Assembly (NCBI RefSeq): GCF_000725345.1
Contig: NZ_CP008852.1
Span: 3,712,001-3,776,000, forward strand
Direction of reading: 5' to 3'
Source: Pelosinus sp. UFO1
GTDB lineage: Bacteria > Bacillota > Negativicutes > DSM-13327
Length of the DNA: 64,000 nt
The notes below the pieces were generated by a model, which saw nothing but the letters and a program-made list of their open reading frames with translations, was not told where the DNA came from and made no database searches. Shown piece by piece: positions 16,181 through 24,761 of the stretch. Within the stretch, counting starts at the first letter, position 1; each line of letters opens with the position of its first letter. Made by a program: the position numbers and the translations under genes.

Positions 16181-16223
16181 AGCTGCTGCAAATAGGGTCA
16201 AAGTACCTATTTGCAGCAGCTCC
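16181..16223. terminator. Strong hairpin between the coat and MarR genes
   Basis: GAAGCTGCTGCAAATAGG pairs with its complement ending at 16221 (loop GTCAAAGTA). It follows the coat gene at 16240 on the minus strand, so it probably terminates that gene. Confidence 0.75.
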
Positions 16224-16239
16224 TTATTCTTAATAAGTG

Positions 16240-16683
16240 TCAACTTCTGTACTGCCAATCCTCGGAATTTGTTTCTGGCCTTTGATTACTGAAGATACCA
16301 GATTTACCAGACCGCTGTTCACGAGGCAAATGTCTGCCAAATTTTCTTGTACCAGAAGATACCGCATATTTACTGTCTGCGGTTGTGTCAAAAAATTCGT
16401 TTGATTGCTTTTGTGTTCCTCTTGAGAGACGCTCAGTTCTTCCAGTACGTTCTGGATTATACCAGCCGCGTTGCTGCATAGCAGTAAAAATAGTGCGAGC
16501 GTTATCGTGACTACTAGCCTGTAATCGTTCAAAAGTATTAGATATCATAGGTGAGGTAGATTCCAACACACCTTGATCATACAGTCTTGATAAATGTTTT
16601 TCCGTAATCATCAAATCCAGCAACATATCGCGGTCTGAAAGCCGGTTTCTGCTTATTGGTGAAGATTTCTTTGGGTTGTCCAT
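16240..16683 (-). CDS. Spore coat protein, CotF family
   Basis: The 147-residue protein has the Coat_F (PF07875) core: DRDMLLDLMITEKHLSRLYD, then a second helix ending NTFERLQASSHDNARTIFTA and MQQRGWYNP. The C-terminal third is polar, low-complexity and rich in Arg, Ser and Gln, as in disordered coat proteins. It follows a 70-residue coat-like gene by 15 bp, so the two form an operon. Its presence implies sporulation. The second ORF in another frame over the same stretch is a shadow. Confidence 0.82.
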   Translation of the reverse strand: MDNPKKSSPISRNRLSDRDMLLDLMITEKHLSRLYDQGVLESTSPMISNTFERLQASSHDNARTIFTAMQQRGWYNPERTGRTERLSRGTQKQSNEFFDTTADSKYAVSSGTRKFGRHLPREQRSGKSGIFSNQRPETNSEDWQYRS

Positions 16684-16698
16684 TATCTAGCCTCCCTA

Positions 16699-16911
16699 CT
16701 ATTGATACAGGAACTCGGAATTACCAAGTTCTTGCTTAATCATATTGGCATTATGACGTTTATTTTTAGTAATACTAAACATCATATTTTTTAATTCATG
16801 GTCCGCACATTGGTCAGCATAAACACTATATTTCGCGATACAAAGGTTTTCCAATTCAAGCGCATCTTTTAAGTAAGCGCGTTCTTTCTGAGTAAGACTA
16901 TTTTGTTGCAA
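16699..16911 (-). CDS. Small CotF-like/ferritin-like helical protein
   Basis: A 70-residue, mostly helical protein (YLKDALELENLCIAKYSVYA, then DHELKNMMFSITKNKRHNAN). The E-x2-CIAKY and NKRHN segments resemble half of a four-helix bundle and match the short partner often found beside CotF genes in Clostridia. It is probably the companion coat subunit of the gene 15 bp downstream. The ATG follows AGGGAGG. Confidence 0.7.
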   Translation of the reverse strand: MQQNSLTQKERAYLKDALELENLCIAKYSVYADQCADHELKNMMFSITKNKRHNANMIKQELGNSEFLYQ

Positions 16912-17016
16912 CTTAAAGCACCTCCCTGTTTTTTTATCAAATGTAGTTTGAGATAATTAGGAAATAAATATACATTAAAAGAGACTAGGTAAAATCACAG
17001 GAACGATTCTAAATAC

Positions 17017-17053
17017 AAAAGTCCTGCAAGGCTAGGCTGCTTGCAGGACTTTT
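17017..17053 (+). repeat. Hairpin repeat, copy 3
   Basis: AAAAGTCCTGCAA and TTGCAGGACTTTT flank GGCTAGGCTGC. The CTCCTG arm has changed to GTCCTG and the opposite arm to CAGGAC, a compensatory pair that keeps the stem. It lies about 100 bp past the stop of the SDR gene. Confidence 0.9.
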
Positions 17054-17155
17054 TCGTTATATATTGTTTTCATTTGGATATCTGTAATCTTCGAAGATGC
17101 TTATTGATTTCAGGGTTATCATCATATAAATTGCATTTAATTCTAACATTCTAGG

Positions 17156-17914
17156 CTACTTTACTAGATAACCGCCATCAACAGGAATAATCGCTCCACT
17201 TACATAGTCACTTGCCGCTGAAGCCAAATAAATTACTGCCCCTTTCATATCATCGCCAGTCCCCCATCGACCTGCAGGAATCCGCTCCGAAATTTGTTGG
17301 TATCTTGTCTCATTATTTATGATTGCTTCATTCATGTCTGTTGCCATGTAGCCAGGGGCGATGGCATTGACATTAACACCTCTACCTACCCAATCATTTG
17401 ACATTTCCTTGGTAAGCTGTGCCACGCCTCCCTTAGCTGCTGAGTAAGCTGGAACTGTTTGTCCGCCAAAGAAGGAGGCCATGGAGGCAACATTAATAAT
17501 CTTCCCATAGCCCTTCTTAAGCATAATGCGTCCTGCTAATTGGCACATAATAAATACCGAATGAAGATTGATACTCATAACCTCATCCCATTCCTCAATG
17601 GGAAAATCCTCTGCACTATGTCTTCGTTGGATGCCTGCCGCGGTCACAAGAATATCCAAATCACCGCCCAGTGCTGCTAGACAATCAGCAAAAGCTCGAT
17701 GATTGTCTTCCCTATCTCTTAAATCTGCTTTTACGCCATAACATTTATAGCCTTTTTCAGCAAATGCCACTGCTGCTGCAAAGGTTTTATCAGAGGAACC
17801 AATAATTGCCACTTCACAACCAGCTTCTAACAGTCCTTCCGCCATTCCATAGCCCAGGCCTCTACTCCCTCCTGTTACAATAGCTTTTTTACCTTTGATA
17901 TCAAACAATTTCAT
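17156..17914 (-). CDS. SDR oxidoreductase (gluconate/deoxygluconate dehydrogenase type)
   Basis: Classical short-chain dehydrogenase of 252 residues: TGGSRGLGYGMAEGL binds NAD(P), with the NVAS strand and the catalytic Tyr-Lys in YSAAKGG. The pattern GDLDILVTAAGIQRRHSAEDF is shared with KduD and gluconate 5-dehydrogenase. In this operon with an MFS sugar-acid transporter and a mannonate-dehydratase-like enzyme it would oxidise or reduce a hexonate or ketodeoxy sugar acid. It is the last gene of the operon. Confidence 0.85.
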   Translation of the reverse strand: MKLFDIKGKKAIVTGGSRGLGYGMAEGLLEAGCEVAIIGSSDKTFAAAVAFAEKGYKCYGVKADLRDREDNHRAFADCLAALGGDLDILVTAAGIQRRHSAEDFPIEEWDEVMSINLHSVFIMCQLAGRIMLKKGYGKIINVASMASFFGGQTVPAYSAAKGGVAQLTKEMSNDWVGRGVNVNAIAPGYMATDMNEAIINNETRYQQISERIPAGRWGTGDDMKGAVIYLASAASDYVSGAIIPVDGGYLVK

Positions 17915-18029
17915 AATAGCACCTCTTTTTTATCGTTTTCTCCCCTCAATTTCCCGAGAGACTACATAATAACTATGGCTTCGTCAATCAAACTAAGTGC
18001 AAAGAAGGATAACAGAATAAACAACTAGT

Positions 18030-19310
18030 TTATCCGGAAACAATCTCTGACGCTGACGATGCCTTACTTGTTGAGAACTTCGTCATTGCTGTTAATATTA
18101 CAGCTATCACCAATGAACCTGCCATAAACATATAGGATGCACTTGGGCTACCAGTAGCACCATTTAAATATCCTACGATATATGCCCCGACAAAGGAACC
18201 CAATGCTCCAAAACTAACAATCAAAGCTGTTGCTCCAGCAGCCACATTTCTCGGTATAATTTCCGGAATAGCGGCAAAAAATGGGCCGTAGGGAGTATAC
18301 ATACAAGCACCAGCAATAACAAGCAGGAAGTAGGACAGCCAGAAATTAGACGTACCAATGGCGTAAGACCCGAAAAAGCAAATTGCACCGGTTAATAAGA
18401 ATGTCACAACCACCCCTTTACGATTTTGACTGCGGTCAGAATAATAAGACACCGTAAGCATAAACAGCACCGCTAACGCATAAGGCCCTGCCGAAAGCCA
18501 GCCGGTTGCAACAATTCCCATGTTAGAGGCAGTTTTAAGAATGGATGGAAGCCACATAATAAAACCATACATACCAATATTCCAGAAGAAATGTACGAAG
18601 GAAAATGCGATCACTTTACCAGATCTGAAAGCTTCGCCATAATTCTTAATAGGCTTCAACCCTTTTTGTTCTTCCATTAAAGCTTGTTCCAGATCTTCTT
18701 TCTCCTCTGCTGTTAGCCACTTTGCATCTTTGGGACGATCTACAAATACCATCCACCAAATGAAAGCCCAAATAATCGCTGGAAACCCTTCAATAATGAA
18801 CATGTGCCGCCAGCCAAAAGAATCAACTAAATAGCCAGATAAAACAGACATCCATAATACTGTAATAGGATTACCTAGAAAAAGAAAGGTATTGGCTTTT
18901 GAACGCTCTTGCTTCGTAAACCAGTGACTTAAAAAAACAAGCATCGCCGGCATTACAACGCTTTCTGCCACACCCAGCATAAATCGAATCACATATAAAG
19001 TAGAAATATCATTCACCATACCGGTTGCAACAGCAAAAATACCCCAGAAAATCAAGCTCCAAAATACTAGTTTTTTGGAGCTGCGTTTTTCCGCATAAAT
19101 GCCGCCAGGTATTTGAAAAAAGAAGTATCCCAGGAAAAATAATGCACCCAATAACGAAGATGTGGCAGGAGTAATGTGTAAATCATTTGCCAGACCGGCA
19201 GCTGCTCCGAAGCCGTAATTTGCCCGGTCAAGGTACGCCAAACTATAAGTGATGAACGCTAATGGAATCAGTCTTGCCCAGCGTGCGGGAGCCAATTGTT
19301 TCATTTCCAT
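18030..19310 (-). CDS. MFS transporter for hexuronates/hexonates (ACS family)
   Basis: The 426-residue protein has twelve hydrophobic segments and ACS-family motifs: ITYSLAYLDRANYGFG in helix 1 and FLGYFFFQIPGGIYAEKRSSKK at loop 2-3. ExuT, GudP and DgoT belong to the same family, so a sugar-acid:proton symporter is likely. It sits between the SDR and dehydratase genes of one operon. The exact substrate cannot be read. Confidence 0.85.
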   Translation of the reverse strand: MEMKQLAPARWARLIPLAFITYSLAYLDRANYGFGAAAGLANDLHITPATSSLLGALFFLGYFFFQIPGGIYAEKRSSKKLVFWSLIFWGIFAVATGMVNDISTLYVIRFMLGVAESVVMPAMLVFLSHWFTKQERSKANTFLFLGNPITVLWMSVLSGYLVDSFGWRHMFIIEGFPAIIWAFIWWMVFVDRPKDAKWLTAEEKEDLEQALMEEQKGLKPIKNYGEAFRSGKVIAFSFVHFFWNIGMYGFIMWLPSILKTASNMGIVATGWLSAGPYALAVLFMLTVSYYSDRSQNRKGVVVTFLLTGAICFFGSYAIGTSNFWLSYFLLVIAGACMYTPYGPFFAAIPEIIPRNVAAGATALIVSFGALGSFVGAYIVGYLNGATGSPSASYMFMAGSLVIAVILTAMTKFSTSKASSASEIVSG

Positions 19311-19636
19311 AATAAACTCTCCTTCTTTTTAATTGAAGTACTCTTTCGAAAATCTGAATTGTTTTATAAATTAAGGCTTTCTCTTTATACTTTTTGCATT
19401 TCCCTTCACCCATAGCTGTAGTGTTAGAAAACAACTTGACAGATTAGAATCGCCCTAATAATCGCGATGAAGACATTTTTAGCCTGTCTTAGCAATGATG
19501 GTAATTTTTCAAAGAATTTTTCTGATTGATTTTATTTTCCTTTTTTCTCTTTTTTTGCTTCAAAAGTCCTTTTCTACTGATTTTTGCTCTCAATTTTTCG
19601 AAAGACTATATATGAATCTCTCGAAGGTTTCCGTTC
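19311..19636. other. Gap between the transporter and dehydratase genes
   Basis: No credible gene is seen; plus-strand ORFs here lack ribosome sites. A short stem (TCCGT/ACGGA near 19630) follows the dehydratase stop. CTTGACAG at 19435-19442 resembles the CTTGTCAG half-site found near the GntR gene and might be a weak operator for the transporter. Confidence 0.4.
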
Positions 19637-20884
19637 TCACGGAGTGTTCAGTGTTCCATCGATCCTCCTTGTCTGCGTCCAGGTTGTCACTGTATTTTCA
19701 CAGGGGTATTTTGCTGCTTCGGCTTCATTAATATCAACCCCTAAACCTGGTTTATCATTTGCATATACATAACCATTCTTATATTCTGGCAGACCAGGAA
19801 ATACATCGAGCAAGGCTTCCCTTGGTCCTTTTAGCTCTTGTATGACAAAATTAGGAGGCTCTGTTCCTGACCACTCCTGCACCCCAAAATTAGGAGCAGC
19901 TAAATCAATATGAATATTAGCCGCATGCCCTAATGGTGACATATCACCTGGACCATGCCACGCAGTTCTTACACCAAATTGCTCGGCAAAAATCTGTAAT
20001 TTTCGGCCTGCTGTAATACCACCAATTTGACTGATATGAACGCGAATATAATCAATTAATCGGTCAGTAATCAACGTCTTCCATTCATATGGATTGTTAA
20101 ATAATTCGCCCTGAGCTAGCGGAATTGTAGTCTTAGCACGAAGCTGACGTATCCATTCACCCTCTTCTAGCGAAATAGCATCTTCTAAGAAAAACAGGTC
20201 ATATTGCTCTAGCTCACACGCAAATTTAATGGCCTCAATCGGTTTTAACCGCTCATGTACATCATGGCACAAAGCAATATCAAATCCGATTTTACTACGA
20301 ATGCCATCAAACAATTTTAGTGTATCCCGCATATATTTTTTGCTGTCAAGGTAAATTCCATCCAATGCGCCATTAGGTGAATTAGCAGGCGCCTTGCCAT
20401 AGCCACTACCACCATAGCCACCATTTTGACAGCGAATATGAGTTATGCCTTGCTCTTTATATTTTTGGATATTCTCGCATAACTCGTTTAAATCTTTTCC
20501 ATCAGCGTGGCGATAAATAGGCACTCCTTCGCGACACTTGCCACCAAACAGTTGATACAATGGCATATTTGCCATTTTTCCCTTGATATCCCAAAGTGCC
20601 ATATCCACACCAGAGATAGCGTTGTTTTCAATCGGTCCATTACGCCAATAGGCATTTTGATGCATCAACTGCCACAATTCTTCGATTTTCTCTGCGCTTT
20701 TGCCAACTAGAAGCGGCTTTAAATATTCTTCAATCACGCACTTAACTGCTACATGTCGATAGGCAAAAGTTGCGCAGCCTAAACCGTATAATCCATCTTG
20801 GTTTGTTTCTACTTTTACGACAATTAGATTGATCCCCTCAGGTGCTGTAAGAATAACTTTAATATCAGTAATTTTAGTATCCAT
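19637..20884 (-). CDS. Enolase-superfamily sugar-acid dehydratase (RspA/mannonate dehydratase-like)
   Basis: The 415-residue protein has the MR_MLE fold. WRNGPIENNAISGVDMALWD is the capping-domain end, then KGKMANMPLYQLFGGKCREG and the RHADG motif typical of RspA/ManD proteins. The metal ligands lie in the barrel (Asp in DIALCHDVH, Glu in LFFLEDAI and AQGELF), and AWHGPGDMSPLGHAA is near the end. Reaction: dehydration of D-mannonate or a related aldonate to 2-keto-3-deoxygluconate; some RspA members are nearly inactive. First structural gene of the operon, next to its likely GntR regulator. Confidence 0.85.
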   Translation of the reverse strand: MDTKITDIKVILTAPEGINLIVVKVETNQDGLYGLGCATFAYRHVAVKCVIEEYLKPLLVGKSAEKIEELWQLMHQNAYWRNGPIENNAISGVDMALWDIKGKMANMPLYQLFGGKCREGVPIYRHADGKDLNELCENIQKYKEQGITHIRCQNGGYGGSGYGKAPANSPNGALDGIYLDSKKYMRDTLKLFDGIRSKIGFDIALCHDVHERLKPIEAIKFACELEQYDLFFLEDAISLEEGEWIRQLRAKTTIPLAQGELFNNPYEWKTLITDRLIDYIRVHISQIGGITAGRKLQIFAEQFGVRTAWHGPGDMSPLGHAANIHIDLAAPNFGVQEWSGTEPPNFVIQELKGPREALLDVFPGLPEYKNGYVYANDKPGLGVDINEAEAAKYPCENTVTTWTQTRRIDGTLNTP

Positions 20885-20933
20885 TTTTTCCTCCTTTTAA
20901 TAGTAACAAAATTCGATTTTAGATGTAAGTCAT

Positions 20934-20947
20934 TAGTCGTCTGACAA
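20934..20947 (-). promoter_or_regulatory. Possible GntR/FCD operator before the dehydratase gene
   Basis: On the minus strand TTGTCAGACGACTA fits the FCD-type consensus T-N-G-T-N3-A-C-N-A. It lies 50 bp before the dehydratase start. A related CTTGTCAG is found at 21682-21689 upstream of the regulator itself. Confidence 0.45.
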
Positions 20948-20991
20948 GTAAGAATAAAAAAATATATAAAATATTTCTTTATTCTTACTTT
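20946..20991 (-). terminator. Terminator overlapping the GntR stop
   Basis: AAGTAAGAATAAA (20946-20958) pairs perfectly with TTTATTCTTACTT (20979-20991). It overlaps the last codons of the regulator gene and separates it from the sugar-acid operon. Confidence 0.65.
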
Positions 20992-21656
20992 AAACGCTCT
21001 ATGGCTTGCTGCAAATGCTCTTTCATCAAATTCTTTGCTTTTCTAGCATCTTTATTTTTAATCGCCTTCAACAGTAAAGTATGATAGTAGATTCCATCAT
21101 TATAGCCAAACGCTTCATTCATCTGTTTGTGATTTTTCGCCGTCTGCTGGAAAACTTCTTTTAAACAATTTTCCAACAAACGATTACCAGTAGCATGGCA
21201 AATTTCTTCATGAAAAAGCATATCTTGTTTAACAAATTCTTCGGATTGATCAATACTGTTTTTCATATTTCCTAGATATTTCTTTAGGTTGTTTATCGTC
21301 TCATCTGTTGCCTGTTGAGCGGCAATATACGCACATTCGGTCTCAATAATTCTTCTAAACTCTAAAACTTGGATTATATCATCATAGTTAGCTTCATCAA
21401 TTGCATTTAAGTTACTACTAACTCCCGTAATATTATTCGTCTTTACAAATGTACCTTTCCCTTGAATACTCTGCAAAGCATCTAAGGCAATAAACTGCTG
21501 AATAGCTACCCTTACACTTGCTCGGCTCACACCTAGAATTTCCGTTAGATTATTTTCGGAAGGAATTTTTTCTCCAACTGCCCAGGTACCATTCTCAATA
21601 TTTTTCTTTAAATATTCAATAACTTGTTGTGTAATATTTGCTTTAAGAATTTGCAA
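20985..21656 (-). CDS. GntR/FadR-family (FCD) transcriptional regulator
   Basis: Residues 8-70 are the GntR winged helix (GTWAVGEKIPSENNLTEILG, SRASVRVAIQQFIALDAL, then IQGKGTFV). The rest is a helical FCD effector domain with the metal-binding His/Asp pattern (EEICHATGNRL, MNEAFGYNDGIYYHTLLLKA). FCD regulators of this type usually sense sugar acids. It sits directly upstream of the dehydratase/transporter/SDR operon and is its likely repressor. Confidence 0.87.
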   Translation of the reverse strand: MQILKANITQQVIEYLKKNIENGTWAVGEKIPSENNLTEILGVSRASVRVAIQQFIALDALQSIQGKGTFVKTNNITGVSSNLNAIDEANYDDIIQVLEFRRIIETECAYIAAQQATDETINNLKKYLGNMKNSIDQSEEFVKQDMLFHEEICHATGNRLLENCLKEVFQQTAKNHKQMNEAFGYNDGIYYHTLLLKAIKNKDARKAKNLMKEHLQQAIERLK

Positions 21657-21810
21657 TAATAATACCCTCTATTCTCTTCCAACTTGTCAGTTGTTACTCT
21701 TCATACAAGTTTTTCTTTATTATAAACTAAGATTCTAATTTAATCAATAGAAAACACAGAAAATTGTGACATACTTTTACAACTCCTTCTATTCTTTTAA
21801 TCATTAAAAT

Positions 21811-21852
21811 GACAAACTCCTGCAAAGCTAGTTTGCTTTGCAGGAGTTTGTC
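21811..21852 (+). repeat. Hairpin repeat, copy 4
   Basis: A perfect 18-bp palindrome: GACAAACTCCTGCAAAGC and GCTTTGCAGGAGTTTGTC around TAGTTT. It lies 45 bp past the TetR stop. Confidence 0.9.
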
Positions 21853-21897
21853 ATGTATATTCGTTTATATTTTCTTTCGTATTTATGGAGTCTTCAC

Positions 21898-22476
21898 TTA
21901 CTTTGACTTAATCCCCTCAAAAGCATAGTTTACTAAAATTTCTATAACAGATTCATCTAACTTTTCACCTGTAACTAATAACCGATAAAAAAGAGGTCCG
22001 TAAATTAGGTCAATGCACAATTCAATATCCAAGTCTTTCTTCAATTCGCCTCGCTGCACGCCTCGCTCTAAAATGCGCCGTGAATCAAGTCGTCGAGGAT
22101 TGAAATATCGTAATCGATATTCCTCAGCCAACTTTAAATCAGCTTGCCCTTCTGCAATTAATTCATTGATTACTTTTCCTTCACGGCTAGTTAAAAATCG
22201 AGCTAAATTAGTAGCTTGTATAACTATATCAGTAATAGCTGATCCTGTATCCGGTACTGGAAGCCTTGCCATAGCAGCAGATAAAAAGCCGTCCATTACA
22301 ACAGCAGCTTTATTAGGCCACCATTTATAAATTGTGGCTTTACTTACCTTGGCTCTTTCTGCAATTTTATCCACAGTTACAGTTCCAAAACCATTCTCGA
22401 TTAATAAGTCATAAGAAGCAGCAAGAATCGCTTTTTCTGTTTCGACGTTACGGGGACGCCCCTTTTTCTTCTCCAA
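21898..22476 (-). CDS. TetR-family repressor of the divergent MFS pump
   Basis: The N-terminal TetR domain reads ILAASYDLLIENGFGTVTVD, then KIAERAKVSKATIYKWWPNK, and the C-terminal TetR_C11-like domain follows. I chose the TTG at 22476 (MEKKKGRPRN), which has GAAGG before it; a further TTG at 22515 would add 13 residues. It is divergent from the MFS gene, and three copies of ACTRWACGTWYAGT in the shared region are its probable operators. Confidence 0.85.
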   Translation of the reverse strand: MEKKKGRPRNVETEKAILAASYDLLIENGFGTVTVDKIAERAKVSKATIYKWWPNKAAVVMDGFLSAAMARLPVPDTGSAITDIVIQATNLARFLTSREGKVINELIAEGQADLKLAEEYRLRYFNPRRLDSRRILERGVQRGELKKDLDIELCIDLIYGPLFYRLLVTGEKLDESVIEILVNYAFEGIKSK

Positions 22477-22519
22477 AAAAACACCTTCTTTATATATTAT
22501 GCCAGAATATATCAATAAA

Positions 22520-22533
22520 ACTATACGTACAGT
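22520..22533 (-). promoter_or_regulatory. TetR operator O1 near the tetR start
   Basis: ACTATACGTACAGT is a near-perfect palindrome matching the two larger sites at 22578-22628. It overlaps TATACT on the minus strand, the likely -10 of tetR, so it would mediate autorepression. Confidence 0.6.
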
Positions 22534-22570
22534 ATACTAAATATTTTCTCTCAAGAAAAGAAAGTTTATC

Positions 22571-22628
22571 TTTACAAATACTAAACGTTCAGTTTATAAT
22601 ACTATTATAGAAACTGAACGTTTAGTAT
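22571..22628 (+). promoter_or_regulatory. MFS promoter with paired TetR operators
   Basis: TTTACA (22571) and TATAAT (22595) are 18 bp apart. The operator ATACTAAACGTTCAGTTT (22578-22595) fills the spacer, and its exact inverse lies at 22611-22628 in the early transcribed region. Each half is itself a palindrome around AACGTT. The spacing suggests two TetR dimers blocking the MFS promoter. Confidence 0.7.
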
Positions 22629-22665
22629 CTATGATAAGAATATAAACTAAGGAAGGGATCACCAT

Positions 22666-23862
22666 ATGAATCACGTACAAATGAAAACGAATACAGTCCC
22701 AAACTGGGTTACACTCCTACTAGCAATTGCATGCGGGGTTATTGTTGCCAATCTTTATTATGCACAACCTTTAATTGGGCTCATCAGTGTAGATACAAAT
22801 CTTTCTGCAGCGTCAGCAGGATTAATTGTAACATTAACCCAAGTTGGCTATGTTGTTGGCTTATTATTTATTGTTCCACTTAGCGATCTCATTGAAAATC
22901 GACGGTTAGTTGTATCAGCATTAGCAGTCGTGATTTGTGCATTAGTCGCAGCACCTTTAGCACATAATGCGCTGTTCTTTCTTGTGGCAGCAATGTTTAT
23001 CGGACTCGGCTCAGTCGCAGCTCAAATATTAGTACCATATGCCGCCCATTTGGCAACGGAAGATCGGCGAGGCCAAGTGGTAGGAAATATTATGAGTGGA
23101 CTGTTGCTTGGAATTATGCTTGCCCGACCTATAGCCAGCTTTATTACTGATCTTTGGGGATGGCAGGCAGTCTTTGCTCTCTCTGCTATCATTACAACTG
23201 TATTGACTGTGTTGTTAGCCCTTGTTCTTCCTGAGCGCAAACCTTCGCCTACCATGAATTATGGTGAACTAATTGGTTCTTTGTGGCTACTTTTTAAAAC
23301 CAAAAGTATTTTGCGTCGTCGCGCCTTTTATCAAGCTTGTTTATTCGGTGCTTTTAGTCTGTTTTGGACAGTAGTTCCTTTATGGTTAACTAATCATTTT
23401 CATTTGTCACAGCAGGGGATTGCATTCTTTGCATTGGCTGGTGTGTCTGGTGCTATAGCAGCTCCTATTGCAGGAAGGTTGGCTGATAAAGGTTGGACGC
23501 GAGTATTGACTGGTTCAGCAATCGTAATTGCGGCTCTATCCTTCTTACTTCCCCTTATCGTTCAAGATGACTCAGCAATTGCTTTAGCTATACTAGTCGT
23601 TGCAGCTATTATGTTGGATATGGCAGTATCGGGTAATCTCGTTCTCGGTCAGCGGGCAATTTATTCTCTAGGAAACGAAATACGCGGACGCTTAAATGGC
23701 GTATTCATGGCAGTTTTCTTTATTGGTGGAGCAATCGGTTCTTCGTTAGGCGGCTGGGCATATGCCTCAGGCGGCTGGATGCTTGCTTCTATGTTAGGAC
23801 TTAGTATGCCAATTGCAGCATTACTTTACTATTTCACTGAAAAAAATGTGGATACTTTATGA
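22666..23862 (+). CDS. MFS drug/metabolite exporter (DHA1-like)
   Basis: A 398-residue protein with twelve hydrophobic segments. The loop 2-3 motif appears as [12 protein letters not shown], helix 1 as [18 protein letters not shown], and the C-terminal half repeats the fold with [10 protein letters not shown]. The sequence resembles YnfM/NepI-type exporters. The ATG at 22666 follows AAGGAAGGG. The divergent TetR and operators say the pump is induced by its substrate, which is unknown. Confidence 0.87.
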   Translation: MNHVQMKTNTVPNWVTLLLAIACGVIVANLYYAQPLIGLISVDTNLSAASAGLIVTLTQVGYVVGLLFIVPLSDLIENRRLVVSALAVVICALVAAPLAHNALFFLVAAMFIGLGSVAAQILVPYAAHLATEDRRGQVVGNIMSGLLLGIMLARPIASFITDLWGWQAVFALSAIITTVLTVLLALVLPERKPSPTMNYGELIGSLWLLFKTKSILRRRAFYQACLFGAFSLFWTVVPLWLTNHFHLSQQGIAFFALAGVSGAIAAPIAGRLADKGWTRVLTGSAIVIAALSFLLPLIVQDDSAIALAILVVAAIMLDMAVSGNLVLGQRAIYSLGNEIRGRLNGVFMAVFFIGGAIGSSLGGWAYASGGWMLASMLGLSMPIAALLYYFTEKNVDTL

Positions 23863-23878
23863 TGCCACGATAAAATTT

Positions 23879-23918
23879 TAAAGCTCACATTTGCCAAATG
23901 GCAAGCGTGAGCTTTATT
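23879..23918 (+). terminator. Terminator of the MFS gene
   Basis: AAAGCTCAC and GTGAGCTTT form the outer stem and TTGCC/GGCAA the inner one, with ATTTTA following. Confidence 0.85.
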
Positions 23919-23978
23919 TTATAACTTTTAAATTTCAGATTGGGAATAGTGAAGGTAAGACGTTACTTAGCCAGTCAT

Positions 23979-24179
23979 TTATTTTGCTAGTAATATTTCC
24001 ACGACTTCTTTAAGCGTATTTTCCTCGCCAACATTACCAGGGACTTTGGCGTAACGCTGGTTTTTTGGGTTGTACATGAGACAACATTTCCTATCAACGA
24101 GATGATGCCTTATTTCTACGGTACTATGCCAGTTATGACAAGCTGGGTGCTCAAATTTACCTTCGGTAATTTTTCTCAT
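23979..24179 (-). CDS. Small Cys/His-containing protein, unknown
   Basis: A 66-residue frame with Cys14, His16, His25, His26, Cys32 and Cys33 that could bind a metal, and a charged C-terminus (TLKEVVEILLAK). No ribosome site precedes the ATG, but TATAAT ends about 12 bp before it, so a nearly leaderless message is possible. It may also be a gene fragment. The DNA just upstream is the left flank of the window-wide repeat. Confidence 0.35.
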   Translation of the reverse strand: MRKITEGKFEHPACHNWHSTVEIRHHLVDRKCCLMYNPKNQRYAKVPGNVGEENTLKEVVEILLAK

Positions 24180-24262
24180 CTCGTGACATCAATTATATAA
24201 TCATAAGCTTTTCCTCGAAAAATAGTATCCAATATTTCTATTCTATTTACATAGAGAAATAC
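24180..24262 (+). repeat. Orphan left flank of the hairpin repeat
   Basis: The stretch from ATAATCATAAGCTTTTCCTC to TTTCTATTCTATTTAC matches the DNA before the hairpins at 29840 and 34773, but no hairpin follows. This points to a longer composite element of which the palindrome is one module. Confidence 0.55.
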
Positions 24263-24287
24263 ACAGACAGGATTTTTTCCTGGCCGG

Positions 24288-24443
24288 TTGCATATTTTAC
24301 AATCCATGGGTATAATATAAGAAAAGGACTGACGTGCTCGACACACGCCAGCCCAGCAGGTTGCCTAACCGAAGGGTTAGCCCTAAATTACGGAGTTAAA
24401 GAATAACCGCCGCTATTGAGCCAGGGGCGGTTATTTCTTTTTT
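24288..24443 (+). ncRNA. Antitoxin RNA candidate (RatA-like) with its promoter
   Basis: TTGCAT (24288-24293) and TATAAT (24311-24316) are 17 bp apart, giving a start near 24323. The transcript would form hairpins at 24330-24350 (CGTG/CACG) and 24366-24381 (CTAACC/GGGTTAG). It ends at a strong terminator (AATAACCGCC 24402-24411, GGCGGTTATT 24426-24435, then TCTTTTTT). No ORF is present. Its 3' end overlaps the 3' end of a holin-like toxin ORF on the other strand, the TxpA/RatA arrangement, so it should pair with the toxin mRNA. Confidence 0.65.
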
Positions 24444-24505
24444 ACGACTAAAACCATGAGCGTGGCAAATGCAATAGCAAATGTCAGGGCTTCATAAATA
24501 GTCAT
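24431..24505 (-). CDS. Type I toxin candidate, 24-aa holin-like membrane peptide
   Basis: The peptide MTIYEALTFAIAFATLMVLV plus VKKK matches the putative holin-like toxin pattern (PF16935/TxpA group): a short Met-x3-Glu-Ala-Leu start, one membrane helix and a Lys-rich tail. AAAGGGGG with good spacing precedes the ATG. That site is held in a small hairpin (24515-24520 with 24524-24529), a usual brake on type I toxin mRNAs. An extended -10 (TGTTATAAT) lies upstream at about 24566-24574. The convergent RNA at 24323-24443 overlaps its 3' end. Confidence 0.7.
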   Translation of the reverse strand: MTIYEALTFAIAFATLMVLVVKKK

Positions 24506-24627
24506 AAAACCACCCCCTTTCTAAAAGGGTATGGCTAACCGCTCCCAAGACAACCTGTTACGCTCATTATAACATAATTTACCATATAAGAAGATAGAAA
24601 ATATGTTTTCTATCTTCCTATATAATT

Positions 24628-24667
24628 CAAAACTCCTGCAAGGCTAGGCTGCTTTGCAGGAGTTTGT
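24628..24667 (+). repeat. Hairpin repeat, copy 5
   Basis: AAACTCCTGCAA and TTTGCAGGAGTTTG around GGCTAGGCTGC. It lies 95 bp past the MscS stop. Confidence 0.9.
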
Positions 24668-24761
24668 TTGTCGTATATCTTGACTTGAATCCATATCTTA
24701 TTGTGTATAGTGCTTTTTTTTGATCAGCTCTTCTTCGGAGTCTACAATGTTCTTTTATCGT

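Noticed and set aside
16230-16532. Second minus-strand ORF (100 aa) over the CotF-like gene
   Set aside because: Out-of-frame shadow; the 147-aa frame carries the Coat_F motif and ribosome site.
19495-19772. Plus-strand ORFs of 62-78 aa
   Set aside because: No ribosome sites, low-complexity Phe/Leu-rich sequence, and overlap with the end of the dehydratase gene.
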